This document shows positions 1-10,109 of a stretch of DNA of 64,000 bases, piece by piece (the first letter of the stretch is position 1; every line of letters begins with the position of its first letter). This stretch comes from Arthrobacter sp. 24S4-2 (GTDB taxonomy: Bacteria; Actinomycetota; Actinomycetes; Actinomycetales; Micrococcaceae). The stretch is taken from contig NZ_CP040018.1 of assembly GCF_005280255.1 (NCBI RefSeq), positions 4,092,001 through 4,156,000 of the forward strand, in the 5' to 3' direction. Under the pieces are notes generated by a model, which saw only the letters and a list, made by a program, of their open reading frames with translations, was not told the DNA's origin and searched no databases. A program made the position numbers and the translations under genes.

Positions 1-168
1 GATACCGGCGCGCTCCATGCCCGTGGACATCAGCTGGCGGATACGGATGTCTTCGCGAACGAAGTCCTTGTACCGCTGGCCGGCCTTGGTGCTGTCAGCA
101 AACCAGTGCGATACGTGATCGGTGGTGATGCCGAGTCGGAACCCGTGCGGGTTAACTTTCTGTCCCAC
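1..168 (-). CDS. rpsC: 30S ribosomal protein S3 (partial, N-terminus only)
   Basis: The minus strand opens with GTG and reads MGQKVNPHGFRLGI, the typical start of bacterial S3, which binds the 16S rRNA 3' domain in the small-subunit head and helps form the mRNA entry channel. Only the first 56 codons are present because the gene runs off the left edge. The start codon directly follows the rplV stop codon, so translation is probably coupled. The position after rplV is the standard S10-operon order. Confidence 0.93.
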   Translation of the reverse strand, partial: MGQKVNPHGFRLGITTDHVSHWFADSTKAGQRYKDFVREDIRIRQLMSTGMERAGI

Positions 169-534
169 TTAGCGAGCCTCCTCTTTCTCCGGGGTAGCGA
201 CTACCACGGTGATGTGGCTCGTGCGCTTCTTGATCTGAAATGCACGACCCTGGGCACGCGGCTGGAACCGCTTCATGGTCGGGCCTTCATCAACAAACGC
301 TTCGCTGATGATGAGGTCACCTTCGTCAAACGCCACGCCGTCGCGGTCCGCGAGGACCCGGGCGTTGGAGATTGCCGACTGAACTACCTTGAATACCGGC
401 TCAGAAGCTGCCTGGGGGGCAAACTTCAGAATTGCCAGAGCCTCGTTCGCTTGCTTACCACGAACAAGGTTGACGACGCGCCGGGCCTTCATAGGCGTTA
501 CGCGGATGTGACGCGCAATTGCCTTGGCTTCCAT
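169..534 (-). CDS. rplV: 50S ribosomal protein L22
   Basis: A 121-residue protein starting MEAKAIARHIRVTPMKARR, the conserved L22 N-terminus. L22 contacts all 23S rRNA domains and its long beta-hairpin lines the peptide exit tunnel. The loop near residues 80-100 is the site where macrolide-resistance changes occur in other species, and nothing unusual is visible there. It lies between rpsS and rpsC, 38 bases after rpsS, and its stop abuts the rpsC start. Length is normal for the family. Confidence 0.96.
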   Translation of the reverse strand: MEAKAIARHIRVTPMKARRVVNLVRGKQANEALAILKFAPQAASEPVFKVVQSAISNARVLADRDGVAFDEGDLIISEAFVDEGPTMKRFQPRAQGRAFQIKKRTSHITVVVATPEKEEAR

Positions 535-572
535 TGCTTTCCTTCTCTCGTCTTTGACGTAAGTGCAGGCGC

Positions 573-854
573 CTAGCGGCGCTTGCCCTTACGGTCGTCC
601 TTGACATGGCCGCGGAATGTCCGCGTGGGAGCGAATTCGCCGAGCTTGTGCCCGACCATCGACTCGGTGACAAACACCGGAATGTGCTTGCGTCCGTCGT
701 GAACGGCGATCGTGTGCCCGAGCATGTCGGGGATGATCATCGAACGGCGGGACCAGGTCTTAATGACGTTCTTGGTGCCCTTTTCGTTTTCCCTGTCCAC
801 CTTTACAAAGAGGTGCTGGTCAACGAAGGGACCTTTTTTCAGGCTGCGTGGCAT
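573..854 (-). CDS. rpsS: 30S ribosomal protein S19
   Basis: A 93-residue protein beginning MPRSLKKGPFVDQHL with the conserved internal stretch SRRSMIIPDMLGHTIAVHDG. S19 sits in the head of the small subunit with S13 and contacts the large subunit through an intersubunit bridge. The basic C-terminus (DRKGKRR) is typical. It lies 12 bases downstream of rplB on the same strand, as in other S10 operons. Confidence 0.96.
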   Translation of the reverse strand: MPRSLKKGPFVDQHLFVKVDRENEKGTKNVIKTWSRRSMIIPDMLGHTIAVHDGRKHIPVFVTESMVGHKLGEFAPTRTFRGHVKDDRKGKRR

Positions 855-866
855 GTGTCCAGGCTC

Positions 867-1706
867 CTATCGCTTGTTCTTGCCAGTACGACGGCGACGA
901 ACAATAAGCTTGTCGCTCTCTTTGTTGGGACGGCGGGTGCGGCCTTCCCGCTTACCGTTCGGGTTGACGGGGTGACGTCCACCGGACGTCTTACCCTCGC
1001 CACCACCGTGCGGGTGGTCAACCGGGTTCATCGCGACACCACGGACGGTCGGGCGAACGCCCTTCCAGCGCATGCGGCCGGCCTTGCCCCAGTTGATGTT
1101 CGACTGCTCGGCGTTGCCGACCTCGCCGATCGTTGCGCGGCAGCGCACGTCAACGTTGCGGATTTCGCCGGAAGGCAGACGCAGCTGGGCGAAGCGGCCT
1201 TCCTTGGCAACGAGCTGGATCGATGCGCCGGCGGAGCGGCCCATCTTGGCGCCGCCACCCGGACGCAGTTCAACTGCGTGGATAACGGTACCCACCGGGA
1301 TGTTGCGCAGGGGCAGGTTGTTGCCAGGCTTGATATCAGCGTTGGCACCGGCCTCTACGAAGTCACCCTGGGACAGCTTGTTCGGGGCGATGATGTAACG
1401 CTTGGTGCCATCAACGTAGTGCAGGAGGGCGATGCGAGCCGTGCGGTTCGGATCGTACTCAATTTCGGCAACGCGGGCGTCAACGCCGTCTTTGTCGTGG
1501 CGACGGAAGTCGATCAGACGGTACTGGCGCTTGTGGCCACCACCCTTGTGACGGGTCGTGATCTTACCGGTGTTGTTACGGCCGCCCTTTTTGGGCAGCG
1601 GACGTACCAACGACTTTTCCGGCGTCGACCGCGTGATTTCAGTGAAGTCCGCTACGCTCGAGCCACGACGGCCCGGGGTAGTCGGCTTATATTTACGGAT
1701 TCCCAT
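867..1706 (-). CDS. rplB: 50S ribosomal protein L2
   Basis: A 279-residue protein starting MGIRKYKPTTPGRR, with the L2 RNA-binding region and the C-terminal segment MNPVDHPHGGGEG. That segment holds the invariant histidine that lies close to the peptidyl-transferase centre. L2 helps subunit association and tRNA binding. The length is normal. Its place between rplW and rpsS matches the S10 operon, with a 29-base gap after rplW. Confidence 0.96.
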   Translation of the reverse strand: MGIRKYKPTTPGRRGSSVADFTEITRSTPEKSLVRPLPKKGGRNNTGKITTRHKGGGHKRQYRLIDFRRHDKDGVDARVAEIEYDPNRTARIALLHYVDGTKRYIIAPNKLSQGDFVEAGANADIKPGNNLPLRNIPVGTVIHAVELRPGGGAKMGRSAGASIQLVAKEGRFAQLRLPSGEIRNVDVRCRATIGEVGNAEQSNINWGKAGRMRWKGVRPTVRGVAMNPVDHPHGGGEGKTSGGRHPVNPNGKREGRTRRPNKESDKLIVRRRRTGKNKR

Positions 1707-1735
1707 AATTTATTTCCTCGTTAAAGTGGTCTCCG

Positions 1736-2041
1736 CTACGAGAGCGGACCGCCGAAGATGTCGATAGTGCCTTCTTTGAGGCTCACAATTGCACGCTTGG
1801 TGTTCTTGCGGGTACCCCAGCCGAATTTGGTGCGCTTGCGCTTACCGGCACGGTTGATGGTGTTGATCGAGTCGACCTTGACGGAGAAAATCTTCTCCAC
1901 AGCCAGCTTGATCTCGGTCTTGTTCGAGCGGGGGTCCACCAGGAAGGTGTACTTTCCCTCATCGATCAGGCCGTAGCTCTTTTCCGATACGACGGGTGCA
2001 AGCACGACGTCGCGCGGGTCTTTGATGGTGGCTGCACTCAC
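1736..2041 (-). CDS. rplW: 50S ribosomal protein L23
   Basis: A 101-residue protein (MSAATIKDPRDVVLAPVVSE) with the usual L23 core, including the basic loop NRAGKRKRTKFGWGTRKNTK. L23 lies at the exit of the peptide tunnel and is the docking site for trigger factor and the signal recognition particle. It starts with GTG, whose last bases overlap the rplD stop (GTGA), so the two genes should be translationally coupled. Confidence 0.95.
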   Translation of the reverse strand: MSAATIKDPRDVVLAPVVSEKSYGLIDEGKYTFLVDPRSNKTEIKLAVEKIFSVKVDSINTINRAGKRKRTKFGWGTRKNTKRAIVSLKEGTIDIFGGPLS

Positions 2042-2655
2042 TTGGCATCCTCCTCGTTCTTTGCCTTGGCGGCAACGAATGCCTCATAGGCAGCCTTGGT
2101 GAAGACTACGTCGTCAGAGACGAGCACGTCGTAGGTGTTCAGCTGGTCTGCGTACAGAACGTGAACATCTGCGAGGTTACGCACGGACAGTGCGGCAACA
2201 TCGTTGGCGCGCTCGATGACAACGAGCAGGTTCTTGCGCTCGGAAACGCCGCGCAGCGTTGCCAGTGCGTCCTTGGCGGACGGCTTGGTGCCGGCAACCA
2301 GTTCAGCAACAACGTGGATACGGCCGTTACGGGCGCGGTCAGACAGTGCGCCGCGCAGTGCAGCAGCAATCATCTTCTTGGGGGTGCGCTGGCTGTAGTC
2401 ACGCGGGGTCGGGCCGTGGACAACGCCACCACCGGTCATGTGAGGAGCACGGATTGAACCCTGACGGGCGCGGCCGGTGCCCTTCTGCTTGAACGGCTTG
2501 CGGCCTGCACCGGAAACTTCAGCGCGGGTCTTGGTCTTGTGGGTACCCTGGCGAGCAGCAGCGAGCTGGGCAACGACAACCTGGTGCAGCAGCGGCACGT
2601 TGGTCTGTACGTCGAAGATCTCTGCAGGCAGGTCAACCTTGACAGTGCTAGTCAT
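2038..2655 (-). CDS. rplD: 50S ribosomal protein L4
   Basis: A 205-residue protein with the L4 tunnel loop recognisable around residues 40-75 (KTRAEVSGAGRKPFKQKGTG, then RARQGS). This extended basic loop lines the exit tunnel opposite L22. In enterobacteria L4 also represses its own operon, but that control is not assumed here. The gene lies 4 bases after rplC and overlaps rplW by 4 bases. The short acidic tail KNEEDAK is ordinary. Confidence 0.95.
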   Translation of the reverse strand: MTSTVKVDLPAEIFDVQTNVPLLHQVVVAQLAAARQGTHKTKTRAEVSGAGRKPFKQKGTGRARQGSIRAPHMTGGGVVHGPTPRDYSQRTPKKMIAAALRGALSDRARNGRIHVVAELVAGTKPSAKDALATLRGVSERKNLLVVIERANDVAALSVRNLADVHVLYADQLNTYDVLVSDDVVFTKAAYEAFVAAKAKNEEDAK

Positions 2656-2659
2656 TGAA

Positions 2660-3310
2660 CTAGGCTCCCTTCACGGCGGTGCGTACGAGTACGACCTGGC
2701 CGCGGGCACCGGGAACGGCGCCCTTGATGAGGAGCAGCGACTTCTCGACGTCAACTGCGTGAACCGTGAGGTTCAGCGTGGTGTGACGAACGGCGCCCAT
2801 GCGGCCGGCCATTTTCATGCCCTTGAAGACGCGGCTCGGGGTGGATGCGCCACCGATTGAACCGGGCTTACGGTGGTTCTTGTGTGCACCGTGGGAAGCT
2901 CCAACGCCGTGGAAGCCGTGACGCTTCATAACACCGGCGAAGCCCTTACCCTTGGTGGTGCCAACGACGTCGATCTTCTGGCCGGCTTCGAAGACCTCAA
3001 CAGAGAGCTCCTGGCCCAGCTCGTACTCGGCAGCATCTGCGGTACGGAGTTCGACAACGTGGCGGCGAGGCGTGACGCCTGCCTTTTCAAAGTGACCAGC
3101 CAGCGGCTTGGTGACCTTGCGGGGATCGATCTGGCCGTAGCCGATCTGAACGGCGACGTAGCCATCAACTTCTGCATTGCGCAGCTGGGTGATGACGTTT
3201 GAGTCAGCCTGGACAACAGTGACGGGGATGAGCTTGTTGTTCTCGTCCCAGACCTGGGTCATGCCGAGCTTCGTGCCCAGCAGGCCCTTTACGTTACGGG
3301 TTGCGGTCAT
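2660..3310 (-). CDS. rplC: 50S ribosomal protein L3
   Basis: A 216-residue protein starting MTATRNVKGLLGTKLGMTQ, the classic L3 opening, with the conserved GASHGAHKNHRKPGSIG region near residue 140. That region lies on the loop reaching towards the peptidyl-transferase centre. L3 nucleates early 50S assembly by binding the 3' end of 23S rRNA. It is the second gene of the S10 operon, 17 bases after rpsJ. Confidence 0.96.
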   Translation of the reverse strand: MTATRNVKGLLGTKLGMTQVWDENNKLIPVTVVQADSNVITQLRNAEVDGYVAVQIGYGQIDPRKVTKPLAGHFEKAGVTPRRHVVELRTADAAEYELGQELSVEVFEAGQKIDVVGTTKGKGFAGVMKRHGFHGVGASHGAHKNHRKPGSIGGASTPSRVFKGMKMAGRMGAVRHTTLNLTVHAVDVEKSLLLIKGAVPGARGQVVLVRTAVKGA

Positions 3311-3327
3311 AGTCTCTCAGCACCTCC

Positions 3328-3636
3328 CTACAGCTTGATTTCGATGTTCACGTCAGCCGGCAGGTCGAGACGCATGAGCGAGTCAACAGCCTTAGGCGTG
3401 GGGTCGATGATGTCGATCAGACGCTTGTGCGTGCGCATTTCAAAGTGCTCGCGGCTGTCCTTGTACTTGTGCGGAGAGCGGATAACGCAGTACACGTTCT
3501 TCTCCGTCGGCAGCGGCACGGGGCCAACTACCGTTGCGCCTGCGCGCGTGACCGTCTCAACGATCTTCCGTGCTGAAACGTCAATGACCTCGTGGTCGTA
3601 TGACTTCAGCCGGATGCGGATTTTTTGTCCCGCCAT
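3328..3636 (-). CDS. rpsJ: 30S ribosomal protein S10 (NusE)
   Basis: A 102-residue protein starting [19 protein letters not shown], the near-invariant S10 N-terminus, with the loop [21 protein letters not shown]10 is a head protein of the small subunit. As NusE it also joins NusB, NusA and NusG in antitermination complexes. It is the first gene of its operon. The AGG four bases before the ATG is a weak ribosome binding site for so highly expressed a gene. Confidence 0.96.
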
Positions 3637-4100
3637 GTCGCCTGACTCTCTTTCAGTCTGTGCTTCCCCTGATTAGGGCTGCCCTGTTCACTTACGTGTT
3701 GTATGGCTGCCGAAGCATTTGAAGTCGTAACTACCACCCGCCGCACAAGCTGAATCCGGAAGAATCCGGGTTCCTCAACCTGCCGGCGTAACCGACCCCC
3801 GCGGTCGGGCGTGTCGCGCTGTGCACGCGTACTCGTCCGCAATTCCTTGGGGAGTGGGTTATGTTTGGTCTCCTACCTGGACCCTGACACCCGGCATTAT
3901 CCGGATCGGGACGCGAAGGAGCGCTTGAACAACTCATCTAGTATGCCGGATTTTATGGGCAGAAGCGAATCAGGCCGCAGGGGCACTCCCCCGGCAGCAG
4001 CGGGACCTCCTGCCCGTGTCAGCGGAGCCATTTAGATCCCGGGTTGTGCGGGCAGCGCCCGGTCATTGCCTTCAGCAACTGTCGAATGGATGATAGGGGC
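3637..4100. other. Divergent intergenic region: S10 operon leader and GH1 upstream region
   Basis: This 464-base gap separates divergent rpsJ (minus) and the GH1 gene (plus), so it must hold the S10 operon promoter. A short hairpin lies at 3792-3808 (CCGACC, 5-base loop, GGTCGG), within the probable rpsJ leader. The heptamer AATCCGG occurs twice near 3753-3769. I could not pick a convincing -35/-10 pair on either strand. No coding sequence is supported here. Confidence 0.5.
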
Positions 4101-5540
4101 ATGACTGTGCAGAACTCTGCGGCGTTGCAGAGCCTGGCCGAACGCTTGGATCCGGAATTCACCCTGGGCGTGGCGGCAGCCGCGTTCCAGATCGAAGGGT
4201 CCCTCAAGGCTGACGGCCGGGGACCCTCCGGCTGGGATGCTTTTGCCGAAAAGCCCGGCAGCATCATGGACGGTCACTCCCCCGCCGTGGCCTGTGACCA
4301 CTACAACCGTTCCGGTGAAGACGTTGCCCTGATGCGCGAGCTGGGCGTTGATTCGTACCGCTTTTCCCTTTCCTGGCCCCGGATCCAGCCTGACGGCCGG
4401 GGCCCGTTCAACAGCCAGGGCCTGGACTTCTACGACCGGCTGATCGACCAGCTCCTCGACGCCGGCATCTCACCGATGGCCACGCTCTACCATTGGGACA
4501 CCCCGCTGCCGCTTGAGCACAGCGGCGGCTGGATGAACCGGTCCACGGCGGAGCGCTTCGGTGAATACTGCGCGGCCGCCGGTGAACGGTTCGGGGACCG
4601 CGTGGCTCAGTGGGTCACCCTGAACGAACCGGTTTCGGTAACACTGAACGGCTATGCGCTGGGAGTCCACGCGCCCGGCCACGACCTGCTCTTCGACGCG
4701 TTACCGTCAGTCCACCATCAGTTGCTGGGCCACGGCCTGGCCGTACAGGCACTGCGCGCGGCCGGAGTCAAAGGCGGCATCGGTGTCAGCAACCTGCATT
4801 CACCCGTTCGGCCGGCCACCCGCAAGGTCACCGACCGGCTGCTGGCCAGGATCTTTGACCTGATGATGAATAGGGTTTATGCCGATCCCATCTTGCTGGG
4901 AAGCTACCCAAAGCCGCCCTTGTTTGCGAGGCCGTGGTTCCGCTCCCTGGCGAAAGCTTCTGACTCGGACCTACGGAACATCCACCAGCCACTGGACTTC
5001 TACGGGCTCAATTACTACTGCCCGGTGAAAGTTGCCACCGGACGCGGGCCCGACCATAGCCCTGTCGGCACTACCGAGGCCATGGCCCGCCTGCCGTTCC
5101 ACACAGCGGACTTCCCCGAATACGACACGACCGGCTTCGGCTGGCCGGTGGCCCCCGACCACCTGGGAGTGCTGCTTCGCGAAATGAAGGACCGCTACGG
5201 CGAGGCGTTGCCGCCCATCTACATCACCGAGAGCGGTGCGAGCTTTCCCGAACCGGCACACGTGACGGGCCCCATTGCCGACAACAACAGAATCGATTAC
5301 CTGGCCAGCCACTTGGAACATGCGGTGGCCGCGACCTCCCCGGGCGGAATCGCCGAGGACGTCAAGCTTCTGGGCTACTACGTCTGGACGCTGCTGGACA
5401 ATTTTGAGTGGGCGGCAGGTTATTCGCAGCGCTTCGGGCTGGTCCACGTGGATTTCGACACGCTGGAACGCACCCCCAAGGAATCGTTCTACTGGTTCCA
5501 GTCGCTGAGCCGGGCACGGAAGGCGGCGCGGCAGGCCTAG
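4101..5540 (+). CDS. Glycoside hydrolase family 1 beta-glucosidase
   Basis: The 479-residue protein is full length for GH1. It has the acid/base motif TLNEP with Glu176 and the nucleophile motif YITESG with Glu377, where most family members have ENG. It also has the substrate-site residues FQIEG near 30 and HWDTPLPL near 131. GH1 enzymes hydrolyse beta-glucosides or galactosides by a retaining mechanism. No signal peptide is visible, so a cytoplasmic enzyme is likely. The ATG at 4101 was chosen because family similarity (FTLGVAAAAFQIEG) begins just after it, and earlier in-frame codons lie in non-conserved sequence. It is isolated between ribosomal operons with no transporter or regulator nearby, so its sugar substrate cannot be named. 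Confidence 0.9.
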   Translation: MTVQNSAALQSLAERLDPEFTLGVAAAAFQIEGSLKADGRGPSGWDAFAEKPGSIMDGHSPAVACDHYNRSGEDVALMRELGVDSYRFSLSWPRIQPDGRGPFNSQGLDFYDRLIDQLLDAGISPMATLYHWDTPLPLEHSGGWMNRSTAERFGEYCAAAGERFGDRVAQWVTLNEPVSVTLNGYALGVHAPGHDLLFDALPSVHHQLLGHGLAVQALRAAGVKGGIGVSNLHSPVRPATRKVTDRLLARIFDLMMNRVYADPILLGSYPKPPLFARPWFRSLAKASDSDLRNIHQPLDFYGLNYYCPVKVATGRGPDHSPVGTTEAMARLPFHTADFPEYDTTGFGWPVAPDHLGVLLREMKDRYGEALPPIYITESGASFPEPAHVTGPIADNNRIDYLASHLEHAVAATSPGGIAEDVKLLGYYVWTLLDNFEWAAGYSQRFGLVHVDFDTLERTPKESFYWFQSLSRARKAARQA

Positions 5541-5546
5541 CGTCGC

Positions 5547-5672
5547 CTACTGGTTCTTATTTGCGCGGTTGATGCGCTTGGCGCGGTCGATCTCTTGCCT
5601 GAAGTGCTTCTTCGCCCAAAAGACGCCGGCGACGACGGCAGCGGCCACCAAGAGGAAAATAATCCAGCCCAT
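5547..5672 (-). CDS. Small single-pass membrane protein (41 aa)
   Basis: The minus strand encodes MGWIIFLLVAAAVVAGVFWA followed by a basic, hydrophilic tail of about 21 residues (KKHFRQEIDRAKRINRANKNQ). That is one membrane helix and a positively charged end expected in the cytoplasm. An AAAGGA ribosome binding site lies 7 bases before the ATG. It is convergent with the GH1 gene, 6 bases from its stop. Function is unknown. Similar tiny proteins in related genomes are usually called hypothetical. Confidence 0.7.
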   Translation of the reverse strand: MGWIIFLLVAAAVVAGVFWAKKHFRQEIDRAKRINRANKNQ

Positions 5673-5710
5673 GTTGCTGTCCTTTCGTTGTGTGCAACCT
5701 TACCAAGGCT

Positions 5711-8700
5711 TCATGATGAATGATCCCTGCGGCTCTCGGGCTGCGGCTGCGCTTCCAACGACGGCGGTGCCTCTGCTGCCGCCGGCTTGGCGCGGGCCAG
5801 CTTCCACAGGGCAAAGGCAATGAGCCCGACGGCGATCAGCGCCAGCAGCGCGAAAGTGTAGGACCGCAGCGCCCACATGAGGCAGGCGGCAACACCGGCG
5901 GCGCCCCACCAGACAAACAGCCGCTCTCCGATCAGCAGGCCGGCCAGCAGCAGCGCCGCATGCAGTGCCAGGACCCAGAGCTGCTGGCCGCCGGATCCGC
6001 CGAACAGGATGCCCAGGCCGCTCAGGCCGAGCAAGGCGGCGCCGGAGCCGAGCAGGACGCGGCCCGCCAGATTGAATCCCGCGGCATAGCGCAGGGAGGC
6101 GAGGCCGGCGGCGAGGAGGACATACCACTGCACCGCCCAGAAGGGAGCCTGCAGCTGGCCATCCGAAATGAGGACCGCACGCTGTACCGCAACCGTCACC
6201 AGGAACGCACCGAGTTCGGCAGCCAGCCTCCTCCCCCGGGCCGGCACCTCCTTCACCACGACGGACACGGTGGCGGCCACGAGGAAGGCCGCCGTCAGCG
6301 AAGTCGCGTCCTGCCGCAGGCCCGCGCCAGCGGCAGCTGCCAGTCCCAACACCCCGGCGGAAACGAGGGTCCGCTTCCGCACGACGTCGCGTCCATCAAG
6401 GGCGAAGCTGACGCCGTAAAGTACCGCGGCGCCCAGCCCGCAGCCTGCCAGCCAGGGCAGATATGCTCCCCAGGGGCCGCCGGTACGCGCGGACGCGGCT
6501 GCAATGAGCGTGGCCCCTGCCAGCACAAGTGCTGCCGCCGGTGGGTACAGGAGCGGGATGCGTTCAACGTGTGACGCGGTGAAGCCCGTAGCGGCCAGGA
6601 CCAGCAGCGTGGCTCCGGTGATCCAGTCCGCTGCCTGAACGGCCGTTGCCGCGGCCACTGCGGCCGGTGCTGCCGCCCCCGCCAGCCAGAACCAGCGGTC
6701 CGCGGGAGCCTCCTGCAAACTGCCTGGGTGGCGCCACCGTCGTGCGATTCCCACGATGTTGAACGCGAGTGATGCCGCAAGCAAGGCGACAGGGACGCCG
6801 TCGTTGCTGAGAAGCGGCGCCGCCATGAGCGTGCCGGCACCGAACTCCAGGGCCGGACCCGACGCAACGATGGCGAACACGCCCGCATAGACGGACAGGT
6901 ATAGTGCACCGCGGGCGGCGAACAGCCGGTGCGCGGCAATGGCACCAAGCAAGAGAAGCAGCAACTCCAGGAGGACAACGCCCCGTCCCCTTCGGCCGCG
7001 TGGGGCGCTGAAACCCCGCTGCCCTGAATGACATAGAGGGCGGGCATGACTGTCTGGGCCCCCAGGGTGAACCACACAGCGCCCTGCTGGAAAGGCACCT
7101 GCTCCAGCCGGTGCCGCATGAGCCAGCGAATCACGTACTGGAAGGCCAGCACTCCGGCGAAGGTCAGGGACACCGCCGTGCCCGAGTCGCTGATGTCGTA
7201 ACTGAACACCATGGCCAGGGCTGCTGTCAGAAGGCGGCCCGCAGCGAAGTAGGCGCCCTTCCCATGCCGCGGTTCCACCGCAACAACCATGACCGCGCTG
7301 AATAGCGCGAAAATGCCGAGCAGGAGTTCGACGTCGGTCAGGCGGCCTACGCTGCAGACGAGGAGGACTGCCAGTGTCGAGGGTGCAAAGCCTGCCGCTG
7401 CCGCCAGGTCACGGAACACGTAGCCGGACGCCGCGGCGCCGAAGGCCATGATGGTGAGGGCGACGGTTCGCTGCCAGTCCCATGCTCCGTCGCTGTTCAC
7501 TGTGGACGGCAGGATCAGTGCCGCCGCCAGCGTTCCGGTCTGCAGCACCAAAATGAGGGCAACGTCGGCCACCACGGCGTCCGGCGCCCGGTCGCGCACC
7601 GTGGCGGCAAGCGGGAAGACCAGTTGCAGTCCCAGGGCCACGATCAGGACCGTGGCGAAAGTAACTTCCTGGCCGCCGAACACTATCGGCCCGGTGGAGT
7701 CCTGGAACTGCCGATAGGAGGCCAGCAGCAGGACGGTCGCCGCGCCGCGCGCCATCCACCAGTAAGACCAACGCCGGATGACCGCCGTTGAGCGCAGGGC
7801 CGAGACGACAAGATGCAGGACCACAAGCAATAGCAGGCCGTTGCCCAGTCCAGGCGAGGCACTCGTGTAGGCCGTGATCACTACAGCCCCGAAGACGGCC
7901 AGCGGCAGGGCCTCTGCGGCCGTCGGCTGCCAGGAGGCGCCCAATCCGTCCGGTCGAAACAGGACCGTGCCCACCGCCAATGAAGCCACCAGCTGGACCC
8001 CAAGGGCTAGGGCCAAAAGCACGTTGCCGGCCGTGGAGTCCGTTATGGACAGGGCGACGAGGTCTACGATCCCGGCAGCCGTGAACCCGGCCAATGTCGG
8101 TATGGGGGCCAGGGCACTGGCCTCCGCCTGCGCCGCCGCGGCGGATGCAAGCTGCTGCAGCACCAGGGCCAGCGACAGGGCGAACACAGCCGCGGCAAGC
8201 GCATCCCCGCTTCCTTCCATCACGGCGGACGTCAGCGCCGGAACCGCCAACGTGCCCGCTATCCGCGCGGCAAGGATCAACTGCGGGCGTAGTGGTGAGC
8301 GGGTTCCCGCCGAGCGTGCAGCCCAAAAAAGCGTCGCGGCCGCGATGACGTTGAAGACCAGCCACGGCCCCAGCTGCGCACCTGCGATGACGCCCGTTAC
8401 CAGCGCTGCAGCGGGTGCCCATTCAGCGGCTCCTCCACTCCTGACCGCGATGATCATGGCCGTCACAGCACAGGCAAGAACCGCCCACAGCTGCAGCTCT
8501 TCCGGCCCGGCCGAAGCAGGCAGGAGCATGATGTAGACGAGGACCGTTTGGGTCCCAAAGGTGGAGAGCGAGTCCGCCTGCCAGTGCTGCAGCCCTCCCG
8601 GGGCTGGGCACCAACGCTGCAGCCATGATGCCGCGGCGGCCACCAATACCGACTGGATGGCCAGCAGGGACCCAGCCGTCACGAGGGCCCAGCTGACATT

Positions 8701-9945
8701 GCCTGTCAGATGCCAGGCCCAGGCCGACGCCGACAGTGTCAACGCCGCACGGGCGCCAAACGTTTTCGGGAGTCGGTGGCGGGCGGACGGCACCAGGGCC
8801 GCAAGCGCAAAGTACGCACCGCACAGGGCCATGATCAGGGCGAACTCACCACGGTCCAAACGCAACGGCATAACCGTGGCTGCGACGGCCACGGCCGGGA
8901 CCACGAAGGGGTCAAGAAGCATGACCGGGCGCAGGAACAGGGGCGGGATCCAGCGTGGCTTCACCAGCGTCACCACCGTCATGGCCACCGCGAATCCGAT
9001 CATGGCCGCGAAGTACCAAACGAGGGAAGCACCTACAACAGATACCCCGGACCAGGCCGTCGACACCACGAAAGTGAGGGACAGATAAACCAGGACCCGG
9101 CTTTCGAGCCGGATGGCGGCAGCGACGTAGGCCAGCGTTCCAATGACTGAGGTGAGGAGCCATGCCAGGGGCCCGTCCTGCACGGCAAAGTTGTACATGG
9201 CCAGGCCTGCGACGGGGACCAGTGCGAGCCCCGTGCCGGCAAATGCCACGGCGGCCGGCCGCAATCTGGGAGCCTTGGCATGGAGCACGATTCCCGCGCC
9301 ATAGAAGAGCGCCGTGATGAGGCAGACACCGGCAAACCTGAACACGGCCGGCAGGCTGGTACCGACAAACAGCGTGCCCGCTGCCACCAGCAACAGGCCG
9401 GCCGCATAGAGCGTGACATTGATGTTCTGCCGTTCGCGCTTTTCCTTGCGGGCCAGCAGTTCGGCCGGCGACACCTCGAACTGAGCCACGTCCACCGGCG
9501 GCTCTTGGACAGCCGGCTCTTCAGACACCGGGTCATCACTTCCCGGTTCATGAACGGGATGGGCCGGTGCGGGCACGTGCGTGGCCGGTTGCCCGGCGGG
9601 CACAGCCGGCGCCCGGGGCGGCCCGGCCAGCGCTGTTTCGGCTTCTGCCCCGGCCGGAGGGAAGGGCGGAGGGAAGCTCGGCTGGAACGCCGGAGCGAAG
9701 GCTGGCTGGAAGGCCGGCCAGCCGACGGCGGGGCCGGCGGCCGCCGTCAGGGGCGCCTCAGCGCCAACCTGCTGTGGCATCCGGCCGGCCAGATTGGCGT
9801 CATGCCACCCTTGGACGTGGCCGGCCATGAACCCACTTCGGTAGGCCTCGCCGGCAGCCGCTTTGAGCTGGCGGATGGAATGCCGGGAGGCGATCAACAG
9901 TACGGCGGCAATGACCAGCAGAAGCGTCAGGAAGGCAGACCACAT
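5711..9945 (-). pseudogene. Very large polytopic membrane protein (SCO7613 C-terminal-like), frameshifted
   Basis: Two minus-strand frames together describe one protein of about 1,410 residues. One N-terminal helix starts at the ATG at 9945 (MWSAFLTLLLVIAAVLLIAS). A proline-rich linker follows, then a basic stretch (ARKEKRERQ) and perhaps 30 or more membrane helices in pairs. The reading frame breaks near 6981-6990, inside two GGGG runs on the coding strand. Restoring one G joins APHAAEGDG to VVLLELLLLLLGAIAAHRLF without loss. The start at 9945 has an AGAGGA ribosome binding site, and upstream in-frame codons fall inside the tuf terminator. The overall form resembles actinobacterial proteins named SCO7613 C-terminal domain-containing membrane protein. 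That family name is from memory and its function is unknown. The break may be a sequencing error or a true mutation. Confidence 0.75.
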
Positions 9946-10014
9946 CTCGGTTCCTCTCGGTGTCATCGCCCTAGATGCAAGCTGCAGCAGTTTATCCAGC
10001 GACTGGATAAATCT

Positions 10015-10057
10015 TAGCAAAAAACAGCCCCGCTGCGACATGCGCAGCGGGGCTGTT
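10015..10057 (-). terminator. Rho-independent terminator after tuf
   Basis: A perfect 15-bp stem (10023-10037 with 10043-10057, 5-base loop) is followed on the minus strand by a run of six T. It lies about 50 bases after the tuf stop and should end the str operon transcript. Confidence 0.93.
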
Positions 10058-10109
10058 GATAAGTAGCAGAAGGCCGTTAGCCGGCCACCTGGTACCAGAT
10101 CAGCAAGTA

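Noticed and set aside
606..1724. A 372-codon plus-strand open frame over rpsS and rplB
   Set aside because: It is the antisense of two well-conserved ribosomal protein genes with no sign of selection of its own.
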